64,000 nt of DNA from Apostichopus japonicus (GCF_037975245.1 NC_092568.1:40579631-40643630); one strand, 5' to 3'. Shown: positions 35,159-46,429, counted from the stretch's first letter. The notes: generated from the sequence alone by a model not told the origin. Made by a program: numbers and translations.

Positions 35159-37150
35159 GCTCTGCATTTAACCATACAAATTGTTCCGACAAAGGTAATC
35201 TTTCAACTGTGCCACGCACGCACGTTCAACAATTTTTGATATGAACTTTAAGTTTTTAAACACTAAACAGGACGGTAAGTTCCTAAGATATCATGATTTA
35301 TAGTTGGTTTCTTGATAAGGGAGTTATATGCGCACATTTAAGACTATCAGGGAACTTACCAGTTAACAGAGACATATTTACAATCTTAGTTATGACAGCA
35401 GTGTTTTAGTAACCAGGTAGGGATGGGGTCAAGACTACATGTAGATTAGGGGTATTCCATGATTATTTTTCTGACAGTATCCTGTGCAACAGGCATAAAG
35501 TCTAGGAAAATCGCTGATGTAGAGTCAGAAATATCCTTCGATAGCTCACAACTCGGTGTGTTGAGAATTTCGTCGCTTATCTTCTGGATCTTGTCGCGGA
35601 AAAACTCGGAAAATTGTTTTGCTAGTAGAAAATCATCGGAAGATTTCGAAAAACACTATGCCTTGGGAGTTGTCAATTTATCAAACTCCTTGAAAAGCTT
35701 TCGCAAATCACAACCCGCAAACGTTTATTTGTGATAATTTTGTTAAGCCTTTTTGACGAGAAAATGGTACTGCTTGGCCTTGTCCCAAAAAATCTGCCGA
35801 TGGACTTCAAGCTTAGTTGAGCACCAACGTTATTCACACCGACGCAGTTCGTTTTTTTCAAATTACGGAGTTCATCTGTGAACCACGGGGAATGAGGTCT
35901 ACGTCGGATTTTGCGAGTAATTATCGGTGCATGCTTGTAGAGTAGATTTGAAAGTACACTTTCGTACTGGTCCACCAACGAATCAAGATCCGGAGCCTGT
36001 GCTGTGAACAAAGTTGAAACCGAGAAGTCATTGCAAAAAGATTCCATATTAATCTGGCGAAGTTTACGGGTTGTAATTTCCACTTTTAGTGGTGCCAGTC
36101 TACCAATATCAAGTGAACAGGTAATAGCAGCATGATCCGATTCTAGATAGTTAGAGATTGCAATTTCAGAAATAAATTTGTCCGATTCACGTGTAATAAG
36201 TCGCAATGAGTTGGTACAGAGACATTTTGCTCCATATTAAAAGAATATATAGTGTCACGTAGAGCAATAGCATCGCGGTTCTCCAGATTATCAAAATTAA
36301 AATTAAAATCATGCACCAGCGATTAAAACATATTCCCTGCATGAACACACAGTTTCAATGAGTTCTGGAAACTCCTTGAGAAATACGTGATAGTGGACTG
36401 TTTTTTGTTTGTTAATTGTGGTCTATAGAAAACGATCAACCTAAGAAGGTGATGCTGATGGAGGAGAGATCTTAAGGTCAACATATTCGAAGGAAGAGAA
36501 CAGTTCTGGCCTACACTCTTTGACGGTATAACTGTTACGTAGGAATACTTGCACCCCTCCTCCAGCTCTGTCTTTCCGTGGAACGTGATGTAAGCTATAA
36601 TAAGGGAGAGTAGATGATAAATCCGCAACCGTTACATCATTGCGGTGATCACCCGAAAGCCAAGTTTTATATCTTGCAAAAGGTGTAAAGAGACCCGGGA
36701 GGTTCCAAGAATGACATGTTATAGAGTACACCGGAGACGGTCTTTAGTGGTCAACAGCCAGAGTACGTGTCTCTCAGTACTTCATTTTCATTACATCATT
36801 AAACACAATACATTGGTATGCATAGCCTTTCCATAAGGTATACACGGCCGTTCATAATACTTAGGATGGTGTGCACACGATGTACATATTGCACACGAAC
36901 TTCTTTTATTTGCACATGTCACTAAACTCTTAATAGATAACACCAACGTTCTGTAATAGCCAGTATGTCAATTTGGATGTTGATGACGAATTCAGTAATC
37001 ATGTTCGTTTTAGCAATGATCGACCTAGCATTCCAAAGTGCAAACGTAGAGATTAGATGGTGTGCTTTGAGCTGGCACGGAGGGATGTGGTCTGTTTGAT
37101 CGTCTACGACCAATGTTCCCCTAATATCCAGACTTGTTTCTAGGACAGGT
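35159..37150 (-). pseudogene. CR1-like LINE: endonuclease to RT start
   Basis: Minus-strand order: FALWNARSIIAKT near 37060 (endonuclease start), ITERW, then after an insertion KTWLSGDH, AGGGVQVFLRNSYTV near 36540, DFNFNFDNLENRDAIALRD near 36290, ESDHAAITCSLD near 36130 (the catalytic SDH), RPHSPWFTDELRNLKK near 35880, FSEFFRDKIQKISDEI near 35580, and the RT entry TGKFPDSLKCAHITPL near 35340, ending at AQLKDYL..NNLYG near 35180. Several frameshifts and stops are present. Most of the RT and the 3' end are missing, unlike the usual 5' truncation of LINEs, because another element lies at that point. Confidence 0.85.
36665..36942 (-). mobile_element. 278-bp insertion in the LINE endonuclease, solo-LTR-like
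   Basis: The endonuclease motif AITE-TWLSGD is split here. On the minus strand the insert begins TGTTATCTATTAAG. Flanks CCAAG (36660-36664) and CCAAC (36943-36947) look like a 5-bp target duplication with one change. The distal end does not finish in CA, so the LTR assignment is tentative. Confidence 0.45.
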
Positions 37151-39173
37151 CATACGATGAACACAGTGTAACCGCTTCCAAAATAATGATCACTGAATTA
37201 GTTTAAGACGAATCGAGAACACTGGAATATATATAAAAACGAACTCGGACCAGCTAGATCAATCAATATTTATTGAAAACAAAATAAAGTAATAATAGAA
37301 TCAATTAATTATAGTCTACATTACTTCGATAATTTCAACTGAAACTTTCTATTTGGTAATATCTTTCTTAGGGTACAAAATGATGTCCCGCTAGCTTTAT
37401 CCTGAAGAGGAAATTCACAATTTTCCGTTTGTTTTCCTTTCTCTGTTTTTACTTCACTATTATTCAAGTCTCGATCGAAGTAAATGGAGTGTCCCCTCAA
37501 TAATTTTAATACTCAAACCCGTATGGTAGTACATAGGTATTCAGTATATAGTGTTCGTTCCAAACGCTCCAATCTCCGGAACAAGCGGCTGGTTCAAGAT
37601 AAGTCTAAGGTAGAAACGGGAACACACACGCCCCAGGTGGTGAAGTAGGTTTCCGGCCCTCAGCCAAAATGGTCGAGTGAAATATAAATATTTCAACCAT
37701 TTTCTAATACATGTTCCAGGTTTTAAATATGTAAATATTACATTAAAGATGTGATATTAAACAAAGCGAAATTACATTTTTTTACATTTTTGAACTACAA
37801 CCAATACGTACCAACCTTCATCATGACTATAACAATTCCCCCGTCATAGTATGGTAACAAAACATTTATTATTCACCAACGCAAAATTAACACTTTATAA
37901 GATTCATGAGTTCTTAACTCTTGATTAATGGACTTCTCCATCAACGATGATATTCCACTTCAAAATGTCTTATGGACTAATCTCTTACGTTTTTTTTTTA
38001 ATACGTACTAACTCAAATTAATGCTTTCTTAGAGTCCTTTCGAGCGTTTACTTCAAAGATGATGAAATTCTTAAACTATGCCTTCACTTTTTCTTTCTTT
38101 TAACCGAAATTGTAGTTCAGATAATTTCTTGCCCTATGGTATGAATATTAAATGTAATTCACGACATAGTACAGTAATTGTATGCTCAGGCTGGCAAATT
38201 GATCCCAGTCATCAAGAGAAATAGCATAAAAATGTACTAACATGGAAATGACTCTTAATTAGCTTCCCGACAGCATCCAGAGCTCTCTCTCTCTCTTGAA
38301 ACCTGTCTCCCAACACAATGCGACAACAAACACCTAGACAGTGTTTTATCTACTGCTGCACAACCTAATAAATAACTGCCTTTATACAAGCGGCCCAGAT
38401 ACCAGATTACTATCTCGTGGCAATCTCTGGTGAATTTAGTTACAATAATATGGAGCTTCTTTAAGATGTGGTTCCTCTGCATGGAAACTAATTTCGGAGA
38501 AACTTCTAAAATATCCCTAATTTCGCCTTCCGAAAATGTGAAAGGAAATTTTATTTAACAACGCCACACCCGCTTAAGCTGCTTAGTTACGTGACCAATT
38601 CCGGTCAACGGGATATTTCGAGACACAGGTGTCTAAACAAAGGTTTTTACGCAATACCCTACAGATTATACAAATCCAAACAAAGCATAACCTGACGCTA
38701 AAATCCAGTCTTTCATGAAATTTTCTTAAGAAATACGGGATAAACCAAATACCTAAATATCTACGCTATCAATGTATCCAATTAGTTTCTTTTTAATCGC
38801 ATGAAATACGGCCCTATAGGATTAACCGTAACACACAGTACTATACACAGGATGTGTGTACAGTTAAGTCAGCCTAGTCCTCATATACTTTACGTTAAAG
38901 CTGCGATTCAAGTAAATTCGTGACAAAGATTAATTCATGCCAGATCATTCCTTATATTAACTTGCAAACTATTTATTATGCGATAAAATTACTGTCTCAA
39001 TGATTATAACCACGGGCTTTTTTATGTCAGTTACACAACGTTAATATACTCTTAAAATTAAATAGACATTACGATAGTCACGTCAAATACGTTTATCAAT
39101 GATTTTCGAACAATTACTTTGTCAAAGGACTTACAGAAAATACGCTTATGTTTGTTTAGAAGCTATATATATA
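37151..39173. other. Gene-poor AT-rich DNA
   Basis: No feature supported except a short CTCTCTCTCTC run near 38285. Confidence 0.5.
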
Positions 39174-39249
<76 letters not shown>

Positions 39250-39342
39250 TAGGTTGGCGTCTATCTTGGCGCATAGTGCTCTATGTCCATTGGACAGAGC
39301 GTAATATATGTTGATACTAGATGAGACTAGTGGAACACTAGT

Positions 39343-39388
39343 AGTTGTTACTCGGAGTTTCACGCGTTATAGCGATCTTCAGACAACT
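39343..39388 (-). ncRNA. Hammerhead ribozyme candidate, minus strand
   Basis: Exact mirror of the plus-strand motif in the other arm of the palindrome, with the same core and stems. The two motifs are head to head, starting 5 nt apart on opposite strands. Confidence 0.65.
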
Positions 39389-39392
39389 GAAG

Positions 39393-39438
39393 AGTTGTCT
39401 GAAGATCGCTATAACGCGTGAAACTCCGAGTAACAACT
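39393..39438 (+). ncRNA. Hammerhead ribozyme candidate, plus strand
   Basis: Stem I AGTTGT (39393-39398) pairs with ACAACT (39433-39438). Between them are CTGAAGA (39399-39405), which fits the CUGANGA core; a stem II with CGC/GCG around a TATAAC loop (39407-39418) and a U-U juxtaposition at its base; GAA (39420-39422); a short stem III ACT/AGT around CCG (39423-39431); and A at the cleavage position (39432), allowed by the H17 rule. This is the small type I form with a very short stem III known from Penelope-like elements. Cleavage would follow 39432. Activity is untested, and a long hairpin formed by the whole palindrome would compete. Confidence 0.65.
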
Positions 39439-39531
39439 ACTAGTGTTCCACTAGTCTCATCTAGTATCAACATATATTACGCTCTGTCCAATGGACATAG
39501 AGCACTATGCGCCAAGATAGACGCCAACCTA

Positions 39532-39569
<38 letters not shown>

Positions 39570-39572
<3 letters not shown>

Positions 39573-40815
39573 GTGGAAGGTGTGTGCGAGGGGATGGAAG
39601 GTGGGTGCTAGGCGGTGGAAGGTGAGTGGGATGGGGTGGAAGGTGCGTGCGAGGCGGTGGAAAGTGGGGCAAGGGGTGGTGAGTGGGAAGGGTGGAAGGT
39701 GTGTACGAGGCAGTGGAAGGTGCGTGCGAGGCGGTGGAATGTTAGTGGGGAAGGGGGAAGGTGAGTGCAAGGGGTGAAAGGTGCGTGCGATGGGATGGAG
39801 GTGCGTGCGAGGCGGTGGAAAGTGGGACAGGGGGGTAGGTGAGTGGGAGTGGGTGAAGGTGGGCGCGAGGGGGGAAGGTGAGGCAGGGGGAGGTGTGGGG
39901 GGGGGGTGGAAGGTGTGTGCGAGGGGGGAGTGTGTGCGAAGGGGATGGGAGGTGAGGCAGGGGTGAGGGTGAGTGGGAGGAGGTGAAGGTGAGTGTGATT
40001 GGGGAAGGTGAAGCAGGGGGTGGGGAAAGTGAGTGCGAGGGGATGGAAGGTGGGTGCAAGGCGGTGGAAGGTGCGTGAGAGGCGGTGGAAGGTGAGGCAG
40101 GGGGAGGTGAGTGGGAGGGGTGGAAGGTGTGTGCGAGGCCGGGAAAGGTGCGTGCCAGGCGGTGGAAACTGGAAGGTGAGTAGGGGGGAGGTGTGCGAGG
40201 CAGTGGAAGGTGCGTGCGAGGCGGTGGAAGGTGATTGGGGGGGGGGGGGGTGAGTGCAAGGTGACTTGGAGGGGTGGAAGGTGAGTGCAAGGGGTGGAAG
40301 GTGTGTGCGATGGGATGGAGGGTGCGTGCGAGGCGGTGGAAGGTGAGGCAGGGGAGAAGGTGTGTGGGAGGGGTAAAGGTGAGTGCGAGGGGAAAGGTGA
40401 GGCAGGGGGAGGTGTGTGCGAGGGGATGGAAGATGCGTGCGAGGCTGTGGAAAGTGGGACAGGGTGGTAGGTGAGTGGGAGGGGGTGAAAGTGAGTGCGA
40501 GGGGGGAAGGTGAGGCAGGGTGAGGTGAGTGCGGGTGGCAGGTGTGTGCGAGGGGGAAAGTGAGTGCGTGGGGATGGAAGGTGGGTGCAAGGCGGTGAAA
40601 GGTGAGGTAGGTGGAAGTGAGTGGGGGAAGGAAGGTGTATGCGAGGCCGGGGAGGGTGCGTGATAGGCAGTGGAAAGTGGAAGGTGAGTGGGGGGAGGTG
40701 TGCGAGGCAGTGGAAGGTGCGTGCGAGGCGTTGGAAGGTGATTGGGGGGAGGTGAGTGCAAGGGGTGGAAGGTTAGTGGGAGGGGTGGAAGATGTGTGCA
40801 AGGCGGTGGAAGGTG
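39570..40815. repeat. G-rich minisatellite, units about 20-25 bp
   Basis: About 1.25 kb of diverged units such as GTGGAAGGTGCGTGCGAGGC and GTGAGTGGGAGGGGTGGAAG. The plus strand is nearly free of C, so G-quadruplexes are possible. Long minus-strand frames of Pro, His, Ser and Thr (for example 39608-40837) come from the repeat and are not evidence of a gene. Confidence 0.9.
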
Positions 40816-41000
40816 CTGTGACACTATAAATAGGCACATATATTGGTGAAATATCCAGGAATACTATGACATTAATGTACCGGTTACCAAAGACGAAAGG
40901 AAGGGTACCACACCCCTCCCCTTACTTCCATGAAAAACAAAGTGAAATAACTCAAAGCCCCCCCCCCCCCCAACAAAAATGGGGTGTATGTTAACCTCTA

Positions 41001-41215
41001 TATACACTCTAAACACAAAAGAGTAAATTTTCACTCGTTTGGAGTGAATTCTCACTCTTTCTGAGAGTGTAGTGAGTGATCACTCCATGAAGAGTGAAAT
41101 TCACTCTTTCAAAAGAGTGAGAATGTTCACTCCTTCAAAGAGTGAGCTTTTCACTCTGAAAGAGTGGGCTTTTTCACTCTAGAAAGAGTGAGAATCACTC
41201 TTTTAAAGAGTTAGT
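41001..41215. repeat. Array C1: CACTCTTT/AAAGAGTG words
   Basis: Begins TATACACTCTAAACACAAAA, then alternating inverted words such as TTCACTC and GAGTGAA about every 20 bp up to AAAGAGTTAGTG. The first 26 bp are repeated in inverted form at the far end of array C2 (46391-46416). Confidence 0.8.
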
Positions 41216-41937
41216 GATATTTTACAGCTCATTTTGAGGAACGGGATTGATAGAATGAGTTTGAGACTCAATGGAAAGGCCCTATCTATTCACAGAAATA
41301 TTGCTATACAAGGATGCATCCAAAGATCAAGACAATGGGATGGGCTACTACACTGATGATAAGACGATTTACTAGATTTGGACACTGTTAACAAATATAA
41401 AAAAGAACAAAGACAACAATTTATGGTATTAAATATATATTAAATAGTGAAAATGATACCAAGTTTCATATACAAACAGAATGAAGCAAAATATACAAAG
41501 GCACAAAAATATGCAATGAATGATTCACTCACCCCACTTGTATATGTTCCTCTCATACAAATGTGATTTTCTTATAATTAAAAATAATTCTAGTTACGTC
41601 CATGAAACATGTATCAGAGTGTGCTGGCAATACCTCAAATATGTTTTTGCAAATAACTCAATCTTACAATTTCAATTTGCAATATGCAAACATTTATCAT
41701 TTTCGAGCTCGTTTTAGCGTCTTTATAAATCTGTGAAAAATGTATGAAGAACAACAATCACACTGGGATACTACTGTTTATGACTGGTGAACCGATATGT
41801 TACAGCAAAATGGTAAATTCCTGACAGATAGTAATTAAACGCTCCATCATATGTACATCTAAACCCTTCAACCCTCTGGGTGGCAACACTTTTAGGTTTA
41901 GAATAGTAATTTATGCAAACATTTGAAAGGAAATTAA

Positions 41938-41938
<1 letters not shown>
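41216..41938. other. Unassigned AT-rich DNA
   Basis: No feature supported. Confidence 0.4.
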
Positions 41939-42007
<69 letters not shown>

Positions 42008-42053
42008 ATATAATATATTATAATATAATATATATATATATGTATATGAATAT

Positions 42054-42087
<34 letters not shown>

Positions 42088-42115
42088 ATATAAACATATA
42101 TATATATATATATAT
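41939..42115. repeat. (TA)n tract with interruptions
   Basis: About 175 bp of TA with AATA and GTATATG interruptions, followed by TTTTTTCGGGGGGGGGGG. Confidence 0.95.
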
Positions 42116-42246
42116 AATTTTTTCGGGGGGGGGGGGTTATATTTCAACTGAAGTAATAGCTACCTGTCTACATACCTTTAATCTTTGAATCTATGAATGC
42201 TCACACATTTGCCAGAGAAACATTCAGAGACCTAACTTATGGACTT

Positions 42247-42520
42247 ACCTTATCTGGTCTTACTATGCACCATAAATATTAGCCCTTCAAAAATATTGTA
42301 AAATGTTGTTAATGGAAGGGCAAAATGAATATTAAAACAAATGAAATTTAAAAATCCTGCCAATTGCAACTGTGATGGAGTCCCAAACTGGTGAGCTTGT
42401 TGAATCAAAAATGAAAAAGAATTGGGCTGGCCTCTTGTCTGGACCTTGGCCCAACAGAAAAGGTTGGGTACACTTCGGGGGCTTCTCCTTAACAAATTGG
42501 CCAACGTTGGTGCACACAGC
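42247..42520 (-). pseudogene. Exon-like fragment, P-x-F/Q-F-x-F module (copy 1)
   Basis: Minus strand: an acceptor (TTTCAGGTAG before 42520) opens a frame reading KCTQPFLLGQGPDKRPAQFF, then FIFD, then SITVAIGRIFKFHLF. After a one-base frameshift near 42345 the next frame continues FNIHFALPLTTFYNIFEGL to a stop, with a strong donor-like GATAAG|GTAAGT near 42247. The same pattern, a P-Q or P-F strand, an F-hydrophobic-I/D strand, then A..-FK-hydrophobic plus N-x-Y-like end, recurs at 63014-63299. I do not know the family name. The frameshift makes it a pseudo-exon or a base error. Confidence 0.45.
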
Positions 42521-42777
42521 CTACCTGAAACGACAAAGTTATTTCAAATCATTTTTACCCAGTTAAAAATGTGTGGTTATGGATAAAATTGACAGATTGT
42601 TTTAGTTTATAATTCTGTGGTACACTTTAGTTGACAAAAATAACGTCTATAGGCCTACATCACTATCAATTTTGTCTGTTAAAAACTATCCAACAGTTGA
42701 AACAGGAAGGGTAATAACCTTAACACCAAACACAACAAATGGTCCTTACCTTTTGTACTGCACTAACAGAACAATAC

Positions 42778-43530
42778 ACACTGTGTGTAGGATATATGTA
42801 ACGCTCTTAGGATATTCCCTTTTAGGGGTTAGAAGTTCAATCAATCTTTTGGCATAAGTTTCTCTCTCTGCTGCATAGGACCATTAACATCCCTGTTGTA
42901 AGCAATCATTCAGATTTTCCAACACAGTTGATAGATTAATTCTATTTTCTGTCCATATTAATTTTGTATTCCCTTGTGAATTAAATAGTGAAAGGGGTTA
43001 CATCTTTGTTGTATTATTTACTGGTAAAGGGCAACGTTGTTAATTATTGATATTCCTTTAAGACCCTGACTGGTTTTCTACATTATTTCCCATTGCTGTC
43101 TGTACTGTGAATGAAGAAGTTACTCAACGTCACAGATAGTACCCATCTTAAAGTAGATGAATCTTGTGTTTGCTTTGGGGGTGTTTCATTTGCTATGTCC
43201 ATACACTGTGTAGTAGGCAATTGTTACTCTCTCGGGATATTGCCTTTTAAGGGGTTAGAAGGTCATGCAATCTTTTGGCGTGAGTTTCTTTCTCTGCTGC
43301 GTAGGACCATTAACATACCTGAATTGTAATCAATCATTCGGATAATCCAACACAGTTCAACGTTTAATTGTATTTTGTGTCCATATTTGCATTCCCTTGT
43401 GAATTAAATAGTGAAAGTGGTTCAACTTTGTTGTAGTAACTGGTAAAAGGCAATGTTGTTTAATATTGGTATTCCTTTAAGGCTCTGACTGGTTTTCTAC
43501 AGTATTACTCGTTGCTGTTTGTACTGTAAA
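42778..43530. repeat. Tandem duplication, period 425 bp
   Basis: ACACTGTGT at 42778 and 43203 begin two copies that align for about 320 bp, through TAGGACCATTAACAT, GAATTAAATAGTGAAAG and CCCTGACTGGTTTTCTAC, at roughly 80-85 percent by eye. Non-coding. Confidence 0.8.
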
Positions 43531-43853
43531 TGTTAATCTTAATGCCGTATAGTATTGTTCTCCCGTATATTGAGGTTAAATTGATATAGGCCTAGTGAAC
43601 TTTGTTTAAACTATTATCAGCTATTGCTATTCATGATAGTTATGATTGAATATTGCAATTGTTTATCGTCCGAAGTTGATTGTTTCTATTATTATTTTGT
43701 AATTTTCTTTCAGGATATTTCCCCTTATTCCGAATTTTCCACCTGCGAATAAATATGTATCCAAAAACAACCTGGTAATTCTGCTGTCTCTGTTTCAGTT
43801 TGTGACGTTACATCTTGATACGTGAAATAACAAAAAATTATAAAGAAAAACGT

Positions 43854-44072
43854 TCATGAAGAAAAATACAATTCCTGGACCTTAGCTGCATTAACTTCTG
43901 GCCCATTACTCATAGGACTAACATTAGTCATAGGCCTTACCTCCAAACAACTAGCCAATGTGTTAATGTGTATGGTACCAAGCCTAATGTTAAATGTTTC
44001 CGCTACACTGTTAAGCGTAACGTTTAAGAGCCTAGCCAATCGACTGTAGCGGCAACGACGGCCTGCGGCCAT
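43854..44072 (-). CDS. Small ORF with good Kozak context
   Basis: A 72-codon minus frame starts at GCCATGG, a strong Kozak match, with an N-terminus MAAGRRCRYSRLARLL that is basic. No motif, splice signal or homologue is recognised; short internal repeats (AATGTTAAATGTTT-like) argue for non-coding DNA. Low confidence. Confidence 0.15.
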   Translation of the reverse strand: MAAGRRCRYSRLARLLNVTLNSVAETFNIRLGTIHINTLASCLEVRPMTNVSPMSNGPEVNAAKVQELYFSS

Positions 44073-44095
44073 GGCGACCTTCTAAATTCTATATA

Positions 44096-46019
44096 CAGGC
44101 GCGTATCCAGGGGGGCGTTGGGGGCGCGCGCCCCCCGGGTAAGAAAAAGAGGAGAAAAAAAAAGAGAGAGGAAAAAAGGGAAAAAAGAGGGGGAAAAGAG
44201 GAGGAAGGAGAGGAAGGAAGGGAAAAAAAGAAAAAAAGAAAGAGAAAAAAAGGAGAAAAGGACGCACCCATCACTTCTTGAGATTGTTTACATCTGCATG
44301 AAAACGCGCGCCCCACAGCCCTACGCCCCACGCCTCTCATCGCTTCCCGATGAGTTACGAAACGTAATTAATGACCTTCGCCCGTAGTACCAAGACCTCT
44401 TGACAAAATCCGGCAACACACCACTTCATCGATAACAAGCCACTTCATCGATAACAAGTGATTGGGTTGTGTATTAGTGACGGCTAGAGGTCGTGCACTG
44501 ACCTACATGGAGTGTGACCACTCCCGACTTTGCAATTTCCCAAGATCAGGCCCCGAAAAATCCAAAGGGCACTGTACTGTATGGACATCTAGCAATATCT
44601 AGGGATGAAAATCCCAAGATCTTCCCTAAACTGAAGGCAGATAGAGAATCGAAGCCTTCAGTGTGTAATGAACTTGAAACTGTGCGTCTTTCGAAATGAA
44701 AAGAATGTGGGGCGCAACTCCTATGGGCTCCTACGGGCCCTATGCTTAGGTTTGATAACTGTATTTGTACAGTAGTCTCCATTATACTCCATACAGTAGG
44801 GGGGGGGGGCACTTGCCCACCCCTGGAAAATTAAAAAAAAAGTTAAGCATTTGACATTTCAATGATTTCCCCCAACCAACAGTTCCATAATTATGTTCAT
44901 TGCGTACTGACCCATAATACATTACTGAAAATATTGAAAGTCAAAATCCTAAGACATGAGATCTCAAAATAACCGATGTGTAAATGCAACTTGAACAGGG
45001 GGAGTATTTTTTGGCAAGAAAAAATCGTCGTATATGCTCCGCGCCAACCGATGGTGGCACTCCGCTTAGATAGTATCAAGTAGTGTGTTACACCTATATG
45101 AGCTACTGACCCTCCCCCCCCCCCTTGTACTACATTTCTGCGGACGCCCTTGCTAGGCCTCCTGATAAAGGGCCCCTTTGGGCCAGGAGCCCCCCCCCCC
45201 AGGCTCATCGTTACGCCACTGGTGGAACATTGCAAAATAAACAGATAATAGTTATTTATTTCAGTCTCATTTCAATTATTCGAATTTTTAATGCACACTG
45301 CAGATATCACATCTTATCAGTGAGCATGAAAATGGCGTTCCGGGATGAACAGCCTCAAAACTGTAGATGTGCGTAGTGTTCGGTTCCGGAAATATCTTGT
45401 ATATTTTAATTTCCTTCAACGAAGTTTTATAGTAGCCGTTATAAGAGGTTTAATATTTGTACACCAATAAATTAACTGTCTGAATTTTCGAAAATTCCCT
45501 GACCACCATTCTTCATCATATACTTCCCTCTACTCGTGCAATTTTGACTGGTCTGTTAGGGGTTGGAGGAGGTTTTTCTATATTGGTGTCCATAGATGGA
45601 ATTTTGTGCAACATTATGGGTATTTTCTGAAGTGAATTTATTCACAAGAATTGTGAATTTTCAAATTCTGAACAAATAATAGGCTTAAAACCTTGAAAAA
45701 TGGTGCTTGCGGGTATTGTGGGCCGCGACGTAGAATCACCTACAACAAGCAATGATCCACAGGATATGCAATGAGGTCGAACAGGATGTGTGACTGGTGA
45801 CAATCTTCAAAAAGGTTATGGATGAAAAAAACTATTGGGAAATTCTTGGTTCTCAGGCAAAAGTGTACATTTGGTTGGTCATTTCAAGCCCGAGAAGTGC
45901 CATTTCCGGTGATCTGGGGGGTATCAAAACCCGAAATTTTCTTGTACGCTGCGCGCGGTGGCGCTCCGCTTAGATAGTAATTCGCGCTCCCGGGTTAAAA
46001 AATCCTGGATACGCCCCTG
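44096..46019. mobile_element. hAT-like terminal repeats bounding nested debris
   Basis: CAGGCGCGTATCCAGG at 44096 pairs with CCTGGATACGCCCCTG at 46004-46019, a hAT-type inverted terminus pair. The flanking 8-mers (TCTATATA and ATATAATT) do not match, so they may belong to different insertions. Inside are a 122-nt purine-only tract, other hAT-like ends (GCGGACGCCCTTG near 45140, ATCGTTACGCCACTGG near 45208) and copies of the CGCTCCGCTTAGAT signature near 45055 and 45961. No transposase is visible. Confidence 0.5.
44141..44262. repeat. Uninterrupted 122-nt purine tract
   Basis: Every base from 44141 to 44262 is A or G. It can form triplex (H-DNA) where mirror symmetry allows. It sits just inside a hAT-like end. 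Confidence 0.95.
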
Positions 46020-46207
46020 ATATAATTTCACGTTCTTTCGACATTTGCTTGATAAACTTACCTCCAAACAACTGAATGCCATCACGTCCAAATCCGCCTT
46101 CTTCAAGCCACTGCGAAACTGACATGTTTTAAGATGTAAAACGACAAGAAAAAATGGCGTAACTACAAATATTTCTGAATTCGATGAAAGGCATACTGAT
46201 TGGTTGA

Positions 46208-46416
46208 TCCTTCACTCCAAAGAAAGAGTGAGCGTTCTTAGCATTTGTTAGGCTCATTTGTTCACTCCTCTGTAAAGAGTGAATGTTAAGTTCTTTAGCT
46301 TTGAAATACGAAGATTTCTGTTGTCTAATGGAGTGAATTTCCGCTCCTTTGGAGTTAAAAATTTTTCACTCCCTGAAGAGAGTGAAAAGTTCACTCTTTT
46401 GTTTTTAGAGTGTATA
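46208..46416. repeat. Array C2: CACTCTTT/AAAGAGTG words
   Basis: Same word family as C1, about the same length, and ending GAGTGTATA, the reverse complement of the C1 start. It could be the other end of one large element or a second small element in opposite orientation. Confidence 0.75.
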
Positions 46417-46429
46417 TTTAGTGTTATCA

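Larger units (their letters stand above)
39174..39569. repeat. Perfect palindrome in (TA)n
   Basis: 39247-39388 and 39393-39534 are exact reverse complements over 142 bp, separated by GAAG and bordered on both sides by (TA)n (about 70 bp left, 35 bp right). The total self-complementary length is at least 350 bp. I found no mismatch between the arms, so the palindrome is recent or is maintained. It carries a hammerhead-like core in each arm. A 3' neighbour is a G-rich minisatellite. Confidence 0.95.

Noticed and set aside
39534-40839. Minus-strand Pro/His/Ser-rich frames of 240-410 codons
   Set aside because: Produced by the C-poor minisatellite, which rarely makes stop codons on the minus strand; open in more than one frame.
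44347-44363. Possible second hammerhead (CCGATGAGTTACGAAAC)
   Set aside because: The core needs CUGA and this has CCGA, stem II would be one base pair or less, and no stem I or III pairing is visible.
44118-44387. Lys/Glu/Arg-rich plus frame
   Set aside because: Translation of the pure purine tract.
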